A stretch of DNA of 64,000 nt, from NCBI RefSeq assembly GCF_037976325.1, contig NZ_CP150265.1, forward strand, positions 6,588,501 to 6,652,500, read 5' to 3'. Every line of letters begins with the position of its first letter. Within the stretch, counting starts at the first letter, position 1. Below are positions 35,587 through 44,497 of the stretch, one piece after another. This DNA comes from Paenibacillus sp. FSL K6-3182. Lineage in GTDB: Bacteria > Bacillota > Bacilli > Paenibacillales > Paenibacillaceae. The position numbers and the translations under genes were made by a program. The notes beneath the pieces are model-generated. The model saw nothing but the letters and a program-made list of their open reading frames with translations. It did no database searches and was not told the DNA's origin.

Positions 35587-37113
35587 ATGGATACACTACA
35601 ATTTCTCGCAGACGGCTTTGCGACCGCCTTTCAATGGCATAACTTGCTCTTTGCTTTCATCGGCGTGTTGATAGGTACGGCTGTAGGGGTATTGCCTGGT
35701 ATAGGACCCATGAGCGGTGTCGCCTTGCTTATACCTGTAACTGCATCAATGACGGGCGGATTAGCTCCTGAAGCAGCGGCCACAAGCTCTATCATACTTT
35801 TGGCCGGCGTTTATTACGGTGCGATGTACGGAGGATCAACGACCTCTATTCTGCTTAATACACCTGGGGAATCCTCCTCTGTAGTGACAACATTAGACGG
35901 CTATCAAATGGCTAGACAGGGTAGAGCTGGTGCTGCCTTATCCATCTCTGCAATCGGTTCTTTCGTTGCAGGAGTATTTGCTGTCATCGCGCTCATCGTA
36001 TTAGCAGAACCACTATCAGAGGTTGCGATAAAGTTTGGTCCTGCCGATTATTTCTCCTTAATGCTTCTTGGACTATGCGCCGTAAGCGGCTTGGCTGGAA
36101 AGTCCATTACGAAAGCTCTCATTATGACCGTATTCGGACTGCTGCTCGCAACCATCGGAATGGACACCGTATCGGGTGTTGCAAGGTTTACTTTCGGCAT
36201 GCCGTTGCTTTATTCCGGTCTTGAATTTTTAACAGTGGCAGTTGGTCTATTTGCATTGGGAGAAGTATTCAAAACCATTTTGGAAAGAGACTACACCGCC
36301 GGTAAAGCAGCAAAAATTGAACGTATCCTTCCAACAAAAAAAGACTTGAAGGATAGTGCAGGACCGATTGCCCGCGGTTCGGTTTTAGGCTTTTTCATTG
36401 GTATTTTGCCGGGTGCTGGTGCGACTTTAGCTTCTTTCTTCAGTTATATTTTGGAGAAAAAAATAAGCAAAAATCCAGAAACCTTTGGCAAAGGCAACAT
36501 TGCCGGTGTAGCTGCCCCTGAATCAGCTAATAATGCAGCATCAGGCGGGGCTATGATCCCTTTGCTTACACTTGGTATTCCAGGCTCAGGTACAACCGCT
36601 ATATTAATGGGCGCTTTAATTATGTATAACATTCAGCCAGGTCCTTTGTTATTTGAGGAACATCCTCAAGTAGCTTGGGGATTAATTGCCAGTATGTTAA
36701 TCGGAAATCTCATTTTGCTCGTACTCAATATGCCATTAGTTAAGGTATTTGCAAAAATCATTCAGACGCCTCCGAAATATTTGATTCCAATCATTATTGC
36801 CATTTCTATATTTGGTGTTTATGCGGTTCAGGCACAAGTCTTTGATTTAATGCTGCTGCTCGGCTGTGGAATTGCAGGGTTCTTTCTTGTACGAAATGAT
36901 TATCCGCTAGCTCCACTCGTGCTTGGTTTAGTACTCGGGCCAATGATTGAAAACAATATGCGGAGAGCATTAACGACATCTAATGGAGATTTTATGATTT
37001 TCTTGCAAAAACCGATGTCGCTTGTTTTCTTAATTATCGCAGCACTCTGGTTAATTATACCTATTTTGCTAAAGAAGAGAGGGAAAGAGGTTGTCATTAA
37101 CGAAGAAGGTTAA
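35587..37113 (+). CDS. tctA: Tripartite tricarboxylate transporter, large permease subunit
   Basis: 508 residues, about 11-12 transmembrane helices. Family motifs are clear: 'GVLIGTAVGVLPGIGPMSGVALLIP', 'YYGAMYGGSTTSILLNTPGE' and, in the second half, 'GILPGAGATLASF' and 'LTLGIPGSGTTAILMGAL', the duplicated glycine-rich loops that form the transport site. RBS AAAGGAGG. It uses ion gradients rather than ATP in this family. Operon member between tctB and malic enzyme. Confidence 0.97.
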   Translation: MDTLQFLADGFATAFQWHNLLFAFIGVLIGTAVGVLPGIGPMSGVALLIPVTASMTGGLAPEAAATSSIILLAGVYYGAMYGGSTTSILLNTPGESSSVVTTLDGYQMARQGRAGAALSISAIGSFVAGVFAVIALIVLAEPLSEVAIKFGPADYFSLMLLGLCAVSGLAGKSITKALIMTVFGLLLATIGMDTVSGVARFTFGMPLLYSGLEFLTVAVGLFALGEVFKTILERDYTAGKAAKIERILPTKKDLKDSAGPIARGSVLGFFIGILPGAGATLASFFSYILEKKISKNPETFGKGNIAGVAAPESANNAASGGAMIPLLTLGIPGSGTTAILMGALIMYNIQPGPLLFEEHPQVAWGLIASMLIGNLILLVLNMPLVKVFAKIIQTPPKYLIPIIIAISIFGVYAVQAQVFDLMLLLGCGIAGFFLVRNDYPLAPLVLGLVLGPMIENNMRRALTTSNGDFMIFLQKPMSLVFLIIAALWLIIPILLKKRGKEVVINEEG

Positions 37114-37152
37114 TTACGAACGATAAAAAATACAGATTTGATGGGGGTAGCC

Positions 37153-38574
37153 ATGGATAACAATAAACTAGGTGGGAAAAGTGTAATACTGCGTCTCGAA
37201 ATGAATACGAAAGAGGTACATTTCGGACAGGTTGCATCCTCTATTTTCGAAGCCGGTGGAGATATCGTGGCCATTGACGTTATTCAGACCAGTCAGCATA
37301 TGACGATAAGAGATATTACCATTACCGTCACGGATACAGTCGATATTAACATTATTACCGAAATGATTAAGAACCTACACGGAGTCAAGCTAGTGAATAT
37401 TTCGGATAGAACATTTCTTCTGCATCTTGGCGGTAAAATCGAAACTAAACTGAAATCGCCTATTCAGAACCGCGACGATCTCTCTCGTGTTTATACGCCC
37501 GATGTTGCTCGCGTCTGCTTAGCCATTCATGAAGAACAAAGAAAAGCATTTACGTTAACGATTAAGAGAAATACGGTTGCTGTCATTTCGGACGGCAGCG
37601 CTGTCTTAGGGCTTGGCAATATTGGCCCCTATGCAGCTATGCCCGTTATGGAAGGAAAATCTATGTTATTCAAGCAGCTGGCAGACGTAGACTCCTTCCC
37701 TATCTGCCTTGATACGCAAGATACCGAGCAAATAATCGCAACCATTAAGGCGATTGCACCTGGCTTCGGCGGCATTAACCTTGAGGATATTTCATCGCCG
37801 AGGTGCTTTGAGATTGAAGAAAGATTGCGTGAAGAACTCGATATTCCAGTATTTCATGATGACCAGCATGGTACAGCAGTTGTATTGTATGCGGCACTAA
37901 TCAATGCATTAAAAATTGTGAATAAGCCCATTCATGACATTAAGGTCGTTGTTTGCGGAATCGGTGCAGCAGGAGTCGCTTGCACAAAAATTCTTTTATC
38001 CGCCGGCGTTACAAACATCATTGGTGTAGATCGGAACGGCGCGATAACTGCTGGAACTGACTATGATAACCGCATGTGGAACTGGTATGCCGAGCATACC
38101 AACCCGAACCGCGTTGAAGGCTCTTTACGAGATGTAATCCAAGGGGCCGATGTATTCATTGGACTTTCTGCTGGAGGACTGCTGCGACGCGAAGATGTTA
38201 TGGCGATGGCCGAAAACCCTATCGTCTTTGCCATGGCGAATCCAACACCTGAGATCAAGCCTGAGGAAGTTGAGGATATTGTAGGGGTAATCGCCACCGG
38301 ACGTTCGGATTATCCGAACCAAATTAACAATGTGCTATGTTTCCCTGGTATTTTCCGCGGGGCACTGGACTGCAGAGCAACTACGATTAACGAGGAAATG
38401 AAGCTGGCGGCATCAGAGGCGATCGCATCCGCAATCTCGGATGAAGAACGAAGCAAGCACTACATTATTCCGAGCGTCTTCAATCAGGCCGTTGTGAAAG
38501 CTATTCGGGATCTCGTCATTAGAGCAGCGATCAAGACAGGCGTAGCACGCAGAATACCGCGGGAGTACAGATAA
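37153..38574 (+). CDS. NAD-dependent malic enzyme with N-terminal ACT domain
   Basis: 473 residues from the ATG giving 'MDNNKLGGKSVILR', which has GGGGGT upstream; two earlier in-frame starts are less favourable. ACT-like regulatory domain about 10-85, then the malic enzyme core: 'SRVYTPDVARVC' (catalytic Tyr), 'VISDGSAVLGLGNIGPYAAMPVMEGKS' split over two strands, 'GGINLEDISSPRCFEIE', 'PVFHDDQHGTAVV' (metal site) and NAD-binding 'VVVCGIGAAGVACTKIL'. Converts malate to pyruvate and CO2. The ACT domain suggests allosteric control. Placed directly after the uptake genes it feeds imported acid into pyruvate. Confidence 0.96.
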   Translation: MDNNKLGGKSVILRLEMNTKEVHFGQVASSIFEAGGDIVAIDVIQTSQHMTIRDITITVTDTVDINIITEMIKNLHGVKLVNISDRTFLLHLGGKIETKLKSPIQNRDDLSRVYTPDVARVCLAIHEEQRKAFTLTIKRNTVAVISDGSAVLGLGNIGPYAAMPVMEGKSMLFKQLADVDSFPICLDTQDTEQIIATIKAIAPGFGGINLEDISSPRCFEIEERLREELDIPVFHDDQHGTAVVLYAALINALKIVNKPIHDIKVVVCGIGAAGVACTKILLSAGVTNIIGVDRNGAITAGTDYDNRMWNWYAEHTNPNRVEGSLRDVIQGADVFIGLSAGGLLRREDVMAMAENPIVFAMANPTPEIKPEEVEDIVGVIATGRSDYPNQINNVLCFPGIFRGALDCRATTINEEMKLAASEAIASAISDEERSKHYIIPSVFNQAVVKAIRDLVIRAAIKTGVARRIPREYR

Positions 38575-38602
38575 ACAAGAAAAGTGGAACGGAGGTTATC
38601 CA

Positions 38603-38848
38603 ATGACAGCTGGAATCAGAGCTATCGTTGATATTAATCAAATGGCGGCAGATTTTAAATCAAGCATCGTTCTCCGCACCAGTGATTCCAAATTTATCGA
38701 TGTCAAAAGCATCCTTGGACTTAGCATCATCTTGTATCAAACCCATGCCTACCACCTTGAAATACATGGTCCAGATGAAGAGGAAGCCAAAACCGCCATG
38801 ATTCACATTTTCAAAAAACATAATCTTCAAGTCGATGTGAATCGATAA
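38603..38848 (+). CDS. HPr-like protein lacking the active-site histidine
   Basis: 81 residues, ATG after GGAGG. The C-terminal two thirds follow the HPr/Crh fold: 'MAADFKSSIVLRTSDSKFID' and 'VKSILGLS', where S36 falls on the regulatory Ser46 of HPr, then 'LEIHGPDEEEAKTAMIHIF', close to the HPr 'GxDExxA' ending. The region that should hold His15 is shortened ('TAGIRAIVDINQ') and has no histidine, so it cannot carry sugar phosphotransfer. B. subtilis Crh also lacks His15 and acts as CcpA co-repressor through Ser46. Co-transcribed with malic enzyme, so a local regulatory role is likely; this is inference. Confidence 0.75.
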   Translation: MTAGIRAIVDINQMAADFKSSIVLRTSDSKFIDVKSILGLSIILYQTHAYHLEIHGPDEEEAKTAMIHIFKKHNLQVDVNR

Positions 38849-38897
38849 TCCCCCGCTTTAATTGCCTCGTACGTTGGTTGCAGTGCTTTTTAAAATA

Positions 38898-38944
38898 GGG
38901 TTGTCCCATAAGCAGATGTCATTGCTTATAGGACAACCCCTTTC
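38898..38944. terminator. Terminator of the tct-malic enzyme operon (probably bidirectional)
   Basis: GGGTTGTCC-ATAAGC / GCTTAT-GGACAACCC stem with one mismatch, T-rich on both sides. It serves the plus-strand operon and the converging 38952-39257 gene. Confidence 0.9.
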
Positions 38945-38951
38945 CTCTTCC

Positions 38952-39257
38952 TCACGGACCCGTCCCTACACTCGCTACATACCATAACGGCCCCAGCTTC
39001 TTCAAATAAACGGCTCCCAACTCATCTCCCGTAGGGTAATGCATATACCCGTTCACATTGTATAAATGACCGTACTTTTCATCGACTCTGCCCGTTGTGG
39101 AAATATCCGCTTTCAAGCTATTGATAGGCTGCAAGCTCATTAGTATATGTCTGCGGATCGTCCACTCGGGAGATAGAAAAGTAAGAATCCATGTAAAAAC
39201 AACTACAATAACTACAACGATAAATATTGCCTTTTTCTTCTTTAAGATCGTACTCAC
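38952..39257 (-). CDS. Hypothetical membrane-anchored protein
   Basis: 101 residues, GTG start with GGAGGT closely upstream. Basic N-terminus, one hydrophobic helix about 10-28, then an external domain of about 70 residues with 'GYMHYPTGDELGAVYLKKLGPLWYVASVGTGP'. No known family; the tail pattern suggests a small beta-rich extracytoplasmic domain. Single gene. Function unknown. Confidence 0.65.
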   Translation of the reverse strand: MSTILKKKKAIFIVVVIVVVFTWILTFLSPEWTIRRHILMSLQPINSLKADISTTGRVDEKYGHLYNVNGYMHYPTGDELGAVYLKKLGPLWYVASVGTGP

Positions 39258-39432
39258 CTCCGAGTAATGATTGAATCATTAACGTTATAGATACTTCCGT
39301 TAGTTGTAATTGCTGATATTACTCAACACTCAATTATCAATCTCTACTACCATCTTTCAATGCTTTAGTCCAAAAGCATTCTAGTATAGTGGCTTACCTC
39401 AACCATCTGTGTTTTCATGTTCATGCTTTATC

Positions 39433-39617
39433 CTAACGAACTCAGGTGTCGTTATTCTTGAATATCAGGGCTATATTATTCTCTAACGAACTCAGGAGTC
39501 ATTATCTGCCATTAATAGAGCCCAAATGATTGAAATTACAAGAAATAAGACTCGCTGTGTTCGTTAGATTCATAAACAGAACGCTATGCAACAAATAAGG
39601 CCACTGTAGTTCGTTAG
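39433..39617. repeat. Four copies of a short intergenic repeat in inverted layout
   Basis: Core CTAACGAAC(T/A), about nine variable bases, TTATT. Two copies run forward (39433-39456, 39483-39506) and two reversed (39544-39567, 39594-39617), each pair about 50 bases apart, so the block can fold on itself. It lies in a 635-base gap (39258-39892) in which I see no gene. Confidence 0.8.
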
Positions 39618-39844
39618 CTAAAAAACTATTCAATATTCAACGTCAATCGAGGCTATGCACTGATTGTTCCTCAATTCTTGCCAGCTTTAACTTCACATTT
39701 TTATGTTCACCCATCTGTGTTCATCCCACCTACCAATCATTTATATTGTAATTACTGTAATTTATATCCATATAGATGTAAACCATATATTGCATTTCAA
39801 ACAAACAAATTCGATTCATGCAACTCTGCGATACTTAATAGCAA

Positions 39845-39876
39845 CAAAAAAAGAGCTATCAAATCGATAGCTCTTT
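39845..39876 (-). terminator. Terminator of the DUF4362 lipoprotein gene
   Basis: AAAGAGCTATC / GATAGCTCTTT with a four-to-five-base loop, T-run on the minus strand; 17 bases after the stop codon. Confidence 0.92.
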
Positions 39877-39892
39877 CCCATATATCTCCTGC

Positions 39893-40342
39893 CTAAATCG
39901 GAACGTCCAACAAATCTATCGGCTTATTGGCTGCGCCACAGCCACTTAGCTTATAGGCGTAAGCGCGCCCCGTTTCTTCTTTTTTCAACCCGTCACATAA
40001 ATAGGTTTTTACGCTTGACGATCCATACTGATCCTGTGATGTATCGTAGCGCACCTCGATCTGATCCTCCGCCCTCGCAAGATTATAAAAAATCGGGTTT
40101 CCTTCCGTTATAAAACGTACAACTCGCACCTGATCTATTGCTCCGCTCACAAAAGCATCTATTTTCTCGCTATTCGTAACTTCACCGGACTTTGCAATAA
40201 CATCCTCCGTCTCATTAATCGTATAGTCATAGGGTTCATCTGAAGCTGAAGTTTTTTCCCCAGACTTAACCTGCTCCTGACCAGCACATCCAGCCAGCAT
40301 GAGCGTCGCTAAGACTATAAACACCATATTTCTCCAAACCAT
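39893..40342 (-). CDS. DUF4362-type lipoprotein
   Basis: 149 residues. Lipoprotein signal peptide with lipobox 'LAGC' (C19). The mature part has 'DVIAKSGEVTNSEKIDAFVSG' and 'VRVVRFITEGNPIFYNL', then 'YLCDGLKKEETGRAYAYKLSGC'; this order and the two cysteines match DUF4362 proteins of Bacillales. Surface-anchored; function unknown. It follows the ABC-F gene by 31 bases on the same strand but has its own Shine-Dalgarno-like sequence, so it may share its transcript. Confidence 0.82.
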   Translation of the reverse strand: MVWRNMVFIVLATLMLAGCAGQEQVKSGEKTSASDEPYDYTINETEDVIAKSGEVTNSEKIDAFVSGAIDQVRVVRFITEGNPIFYNLARAEDQIEVRYDTSQDQYGSSSVKTYLCDGLKKEETGRAYAYKLSGCGAANKPIDLLDVPI

Positions 40343-40373
40343 GTTGTAAATCCACCTTCCTCCAGCCTGCCCA

Positions 40374-42188
40374 TCAGCTATTTATTTGCGCGCGCAGCTG
40401 GCGAATTTCATTTATCAATTGCTTCTGCTCCGCTGGATCTTCCGGCTCAGCGCAGCTCATAAGCTGCGTTAAACGCAGCTGCAGCATCTCCCGCTCATTT
40501 TGGCTTACCTGTTCATCCGCCGAAAGCAGCCGGCTTCGATCCTTAGACACATACTCCTCATACGATCCGTGGAACAAGCTCGGTTCACTTTTCCCATCGA
40601 GTACGAGCAGTCGATTAGCGGCTTGGCGAATTAAATAGCGATCATGCGTGACAAGCAGAACAGCACCCGGATAATGCTGAAGCGCCTGTTCAACCTGCTC
40701 TCGCGTTCTAATATCCAAATAGTTCGTCGGTTCATCAAGCACGAGCAGATTCGCTTTGCCAAAATAAAGCTTCAAGAATGCTACTCGGCATCGCTCACCC
40801 ATGCTTAAGTCCCCGATTCGCTTAAATACGTCCTCCTTCGTAAACAGGAAGCAGCCCAAAATCGTCCTTGCATGCGATTGCGTCATCTCTGGCAGCAGCA
40901 ATAAGCTGTCAAGGATGGTCATCTCATTGTCGAGCTTATCAAGCTCCTGCTCAAAATATCCGATTTTTACCTGCGGATGAATGCTAACTTTGCCTATGCT
41001 TGGCAATAAGCTCCCTGTCGCAAGCTTAAGCAGCGTCGACTTCCCTACACCATTCGGACCAAGCACAGCTAATCGATCACCTCTACCTAAGGTGAGGTTT
41101 AACCTGCTTATAACGTTCCTATGCCCCTCATAGGCAAAACTAACGTCCTCCATCCGAAGCAGCGTAGTCGCTGCGAAACCGTCGGTCTCCAGCTGCATCC
41201 GCAGCTGTGAGTCCTCACGCGGCTTCTGCACCTTATCCTTGTTCAAACGCTCAAGCGCAGACTCCTTCGCATGCAGACGCGACACGTTTTTCTTAGATTT
41301 TGATCTAAGAAAATCATTTTGACCCGCCGCCTTATGAGCTTGCTGGAACCATTCGGCATACATGCGTATGCTCTCAAGCAGCTTCTCCCGCTCCAGCTCC
41401 TGCTTCTTATGCAGCGCCTCCTGCGTCCTTAGCTCCAGCTCTTTCTGCGCCTTATACTGCGTGTATCCGCCCAAATAGCGTCGGCACCCATCTCGCTCAA
41501 ACTCAAGAACAGTCGTTGCTGTCCGGTCGATAAACGTACGATCATGCGACACATAAATAACCGTTCCCGGGTAATCCTGCACCCATGCTTCCAGCCAATC
41601 TAGCGCCGTAGAATCCAAGTGATTCGTCGGCTCATCCAGCACAACTAGCTTCGGCTCTCTTACCATCAGCGCGGCTAATTGTGCTTTCGTCTTTTGACCT
41701 CCGCTTAGCTGCGAAAATGATAAGTGCCATAACGAGGGATCAAAGCTTAACTGCGTTAAGCATCTCTCCACCTTCATCTCCCAGCTATAGCCATCAAGCT
41801 GCGCATAACGTTCGTACAGTTTACTGTACTTGCTTAACAGCGACTCACTTGCATCCTCTTGCATTCGCCTTGTTAACTCCACCATCGACCGTTTTAATCG
41901 GAACAATTCCTCTGTGCCGGCCTGCACGAATTCAAGCAGCGTGAGTGAGGAATTCATCTGTGCCTGCTGGTCGAGCCAGCCCCACTCTGCAAGAGGAAGC
42001 AGCCGCTGCACCTCACCGCCATCGAATGAGATTCTGCCTGTCAATCCTTGCAGCAGCGTTGTTTTGCCCACGCCATTTCGTCCAAACAGAGCCAGCCTTT
42101 CGCCTTCTCTGACTTCAAAATTTATATTTTCGAACAGGATATTGCCGTCCCATTCCTTGTTCACATGTTTAACTTTTAATAGCATCAT
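40374..42188 (-). CDS. ABC-F family protein, probable ribosome-protection (antibiotic resistance) type
   Basis: 604 residues, two ABC domains on one chain and no membrane helix, the ABC-F layout. First domain: 'ALFGRNGVGKTTLL', 'FSQLSGGQKTK', 'LVVLDEPTNHLD'; a charged coiled linker about 240-330; second domain: 'AVLGPNGVGKSTLL', 'IGDLSMGERCR', 'LLVLDEPTNYLD'. A long charged C-terminal extension after 540. ABC-F proteins bind the ribosomal E site; the resistance subgroup displaces drugs such as lincosamides, streptogramins A or pleuromutilins. The long leader with hairpin terminator in front of the gene supports the resistance subgroup. Which drug is unknown; a housekeeping Uup/EttA role is the alternative. 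Confidence 0.9.
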   Translation of the reverse strand: MMLLKVKHVNKEWDGNILFENINFEVREGERLALFGRNGVGKTTLLQGLTGRISFDGGEVQRLLPLAEWGWLDQQAQMNSSLTLLEFVQAGTEELFRLKRSMVELTRRMQEDASESLLSKYSKLYERYAQLDGYSWEMKVERCLTQLSFDPSLWHLSFSQLSGGQKTKAQLAALMVREPKLVVLDEPTNHLDSTALDWLEAWVQDYPGTVIYVSHDRTFIDRTATTVLEFERDGCRRYLGGYTQYKAQKELELRTQEALHKKQELEREKLLESIRMYAEWFQQAHKAAGQNDFLRSKSKKNVSRLHAKESALERLNKDKVQKPREDSQLRMQLETDGFAATTLLRMEDVSFAYEGHRNVISRLNLTLGRGDRLAVLGPNGVGKSTLLKLATGSLLPSIGKVSIHPQVKIGYFEQELDKLDNEMTILDSLLLLPEMTQSHARTILGCFLFTKEDVFKRIGDLSMGERCRVAFLKLYFGKANLLVLDEPTNYLDIRTREQVEQALQHYPGAVLLVTHDRYLIRQAANRLLVLDGKSEPSLFHGSYEEYVSKDRSRLLSADEQVSQNEREMLQLRLTQLMSCAEPEDPAEQKQLINEIRQLRAQINS

Positions 42189-42485
42189 TGAACATTCCCC
42201 ATTTCAAAAAAACATAATAAAAAACCGTGGCCAGCGGCACACGGTCGAATACGCAGGGGAATATCAGGTAAACGAAAATAACGATGCGTCACACCGCTAG
42301 TTAGCGGGTAAACATCTCGTATCTATCGCTGCTGATTGACTATCCATAAGTCCCCAAATCGACGCACGTATCCCTGACCGGTTCTCGCTAATGAGAACGC
42401 CGCTTGTACTTAAACAAGTTGTTTACAGGAATCGTGTACTTACTTCATCGGCTGGGTTACCTCCGTCAGTCATCAGTTTTGATAT
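42189..42485 (-). promoter_or_regulatory. Long attenuator-type leader of the ABC-F gene
   Basis: About 297 nt between predicted transcript start and the ABC-F ATG. On the minus strand it holds GGAGG (42460-42464) followed by a two-codon frame ATG-AAG-TAA (42440-42448), hairpins GTTCTC/GAGAAC (near 42381-42398) and CCGCT/AGCGG (near 42294-42307), a 16-codon frame 'MDSQSAAIDTRCLPAN' (42297-42347) whose stop lies in the latter hairpin, then an intrinsic terminator. This order fits ribosome-stalling attenuation as known for vmlR- and msr-like genes. Confidence 0.65.
42216..42245 (-). terminator. Attenuator hairpin upstream of the ABC-F start codon
   Basis: ACCGTG-GCC / GGC-CACGGT with one bulged base, followed on the minus strand by TTTTTTATTA. 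It stands 28 bases before the ABC-F start, inside the leader, so it would stop transcription unless an alternative fold forms. Confidence 0.82.
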
Positions 42486-42491
42486 GCGTTT

Positions 42492-42521
42492 ATTATATAA
42501 GACGATCATGCATATATTCAA
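42492..42521 (-). promoter_or_regulatory. Promoter of the ABC-F gene
   Basis: Minus strand: -35 TTGAAT (42516-42521), 18-base spacer, perfect -10 TATAAT (42492-42497). The plus-strand KAS operon starts 100 bases to the right. Confidence 0.75.
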
Positions 42522-42622
42522 GCCCTACTTTAATTGCGGTACCAAATAAAGTTAGTACTAGGCTTGAAACGCTGCATAACCGATCATAAGACTTATAAAT
42601 ATTTCTTAATTGGAGGTGCTTG

Positions 42623-44497
42623 ATGAATCCCGTCTATATAACCAGCATTGGCAAATTTCTTCCCGGCTCCCCTATCGGCAATGATGATATCGAGGATTAC
42701 CTCGGCAAAATAAACGGTAAAAGCTCCAAGTCGATGCGGCGCATTCTTGATCAAAACAAAATACGCTTTCGGCATTATGCGATAAACAAAGAACAAAAAA
42801 GTCTATATTCAAATGCAGAAATGGCAGGACTTGCGATACAAGATGCGCTCTCCCGCAACCAAGCGGCACTGAGCGATCAAATTGCATTTCTCGCTGTCGG
42901 TACGACCCAAGGTGATTTGCTTGTTCCCGGCTTCGCAAGTATGGTGCATGCCGAAACGAAGCTGCCTGTCATGGAGGTTGCGACACATCACGGCGTTTGC
43001 GCCAGCGGTATGCAGGCAATGAAAAACGCATTCCTGCATGTGCAGTCAGGAGAGCAGCAGACCGCCATTTCCTGTGCCAGTGAGTTTCCGAGCCGCGTAT
43101 TCAAAAATACGAGGTTCGAAGCGCAAAAGGGTGTCGCCGATCATCCAATTCCTTTCGACACTGACTTTCTTCGGTTTATGCTGTCCGATGGAGCAGGTGC
43201 AGCGGTTCTTCAGCATCAACCTGCCGCCAGCGGTTTATCCCTGCGCATCGAATGGATCGACAACAAATCCTACGCTAATCTATACGATGTCTGCATGTAT
43301 GCAGGAACCAACAAGGATAATGCCGAGCAGCAAAGCTGGCTTGACTATGCCAGCATTCATGAAGCTGCTGACGACGGGGCTCTTAATCTCAAACAAGATA
43401 TTCGGCTCGTTAATGAAATGCCTAAGGTCGGGGTTAATCGATTTTTCGAGCTGGTGGATGAGGGTAAAGTCGAACCGAGCGCTATCGACTGGATGGTTTG
43501 CCACTATTCGTCTCATTTTTTCCGCGACGAAATATTTAAGCTGCTGCAGCTTGGCGGACTCACCATTCCTGAAGAGAAATGGTTTACGAATTTATATACG
43601 AAGGGCAACACTGGCGCTGCTTCAATCTACATCATGCTGGAGGAGCTGCTTAACGAAGGCCATTTGAAGCCAGGTGAGCAGGTATTATGCATGGTGCCGG
43701 AAAGCGGCAGATTCCAAACCTCCTATATGCTATTGACGGTTGTTGGCGACACAGGCGATGCGGGACATATCTCAGAGCCGGTGTTTGAAGAAAGGCAGCC
43801 TGAGGCACCTCATCTCGAGTATAACGAAGCAGACCACGTTCAAGCACAGCTCGTTAGGCAGCTCGTACAGGTTTGGATTGATTTTGAGCAAAAGCTGGCT
43901 CATGTTCCCGTTATTCATAAGCTGTACAACAACAAGTTCACTCTTCATGACTACAAGCTGCTAATGGAAAACATCCGCCAACAGGTCATTGACGGTTCGC
44001 AGTGGATTGCTCGTGCTGCCTCGTATATCGCGATAGAGCATATCGATCTCCGTTCGACGTTCATTGCCCATGCGCGCGATGAGCATCGTGATTTTCAAAT
44101 ACTTGAGCGCAACTACGTCGCCATCGGCGGGGACCTAGCACACATTCAATCAGGCGAAAAAAATATTGGCAGTGAAGCATTGTCAGCTTATTTGTTCCAG
44201 CGTGCTAGCCGCGAGAATCCCGTTGATCTCATTGGCGCTATGTGGATTATAGAGGGACTTGGATGCCGTATGGCGCGTTACTGGGGCGAAATGATTCGCG
44301 ATCAGCTTGGGCTTAGCGATGAAGAAGTGTCGTTCCTGCTTTATCATAGCGACTCTGATGAGAAGCACTTCGAAAGGCTCGAGGCAGTCGTCCAGCATCC
44401 GATGCTCACTGCGGAGATCGCAGGACGAATAGTGAAAACTGCAAAAACGACGGCGCGCTTATACTTGCTGCAATTAGAGGAGCTGGGCAATGTATGA
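42623..44497 (+). CDS. KAS III-like synthase fused to a haem-oxygenase-like diiron domain
   Basis: 624 residues, ATG after GGAGGTG. Residues 1-375 form a thiolase-fold ketoacyl synthase of the KAS III type: 'ATHHGVCASGMQAMKNA' with nucleophile C126, 'MVCHYSSHFF' with H294 and 'YTKGNTGAASI' with N329, the Cys-His-Asn triad of acyl-CoA/ACP-primed condensing enzymes. After a short linker, about 400-624 is all-helical like iron-containing redox enzymes of the haem-oxygenase-like diiron class (HDO): 'AHARDEHRDFQILERNY', 'MWIIEGLG' (E544) and 'LLYHSDSDEKHFERL', an H-x3-D-x2-H set (H575, D579, H582). A condensation product could be oxidised or fragmented by the second domain. The substrate is unknown. 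Operon with the following gene. Confidence 0.85.
   Translation: MNPVYITSIGKFLPGSPIGNDDIEDYLGKINGKSSKSMRRILDQNKIRFRHYAINKEQKSLYSNAEMAGLAIQDALSRNQAALSDQIAFLAVGTTQGDLLVPGFASMVHAETKLPVMEVATHHGVCASGMQAMKNAFLHVQSGEQQTAISCASEFPSRVFKNTRFEAQKGVADHPIPFDTDFLRFMLSDGAGAAVLQHQPAASGLSLRIEWIDNKSYANLYDVCMYAGTNKDNAEQQSWLDYASIHEAADDGALNLKQDIRLVNEMPKVGVNRFFELVDEGKVEPSAIDWMVCHYSSHFFRDEIFKLLQLGGLTIPEEKWFTNLYTKGNTGAASIYIMLEELLNEGHLKPGEQVLCMVPESGRFQTSYMLLTVVGDTGDAGHISEPVFEERQPEAPHLEYNEADHVQAQLVRQLVQVWIDFEQKLAHVPVIHKLYNNKFTLHDYKLLMENIRQQVIDGSQWIARAASYIAIEHIDLRSTFIAHARDEHRDFQILERNYVAIGGDLAHIQSGEKNIGSEALSAYLFQRASRENPVDLIGAMWIIEGLGCRMARYWGEMIRDQLGLSDEEVSFLLYHSDSDEKHFERLEAVVQHPMLTAEIAGRIVKTAKTTARLYLLQLEELGNV

Noticed and set aside
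39258..39892. Insertion sequence remnant in the repeat-rich gap
   Set aside because: No transposase fragment and no long terminal repeats; only short repeat units are seen.
42189..42485. T-box riboswitch in the ABC-F leader
   Set aside because: No T-box sequence (GGGTGG-type) or specifier-loop pattern; short ORFs and hairpins fit ribosome-mediated attenuation better.
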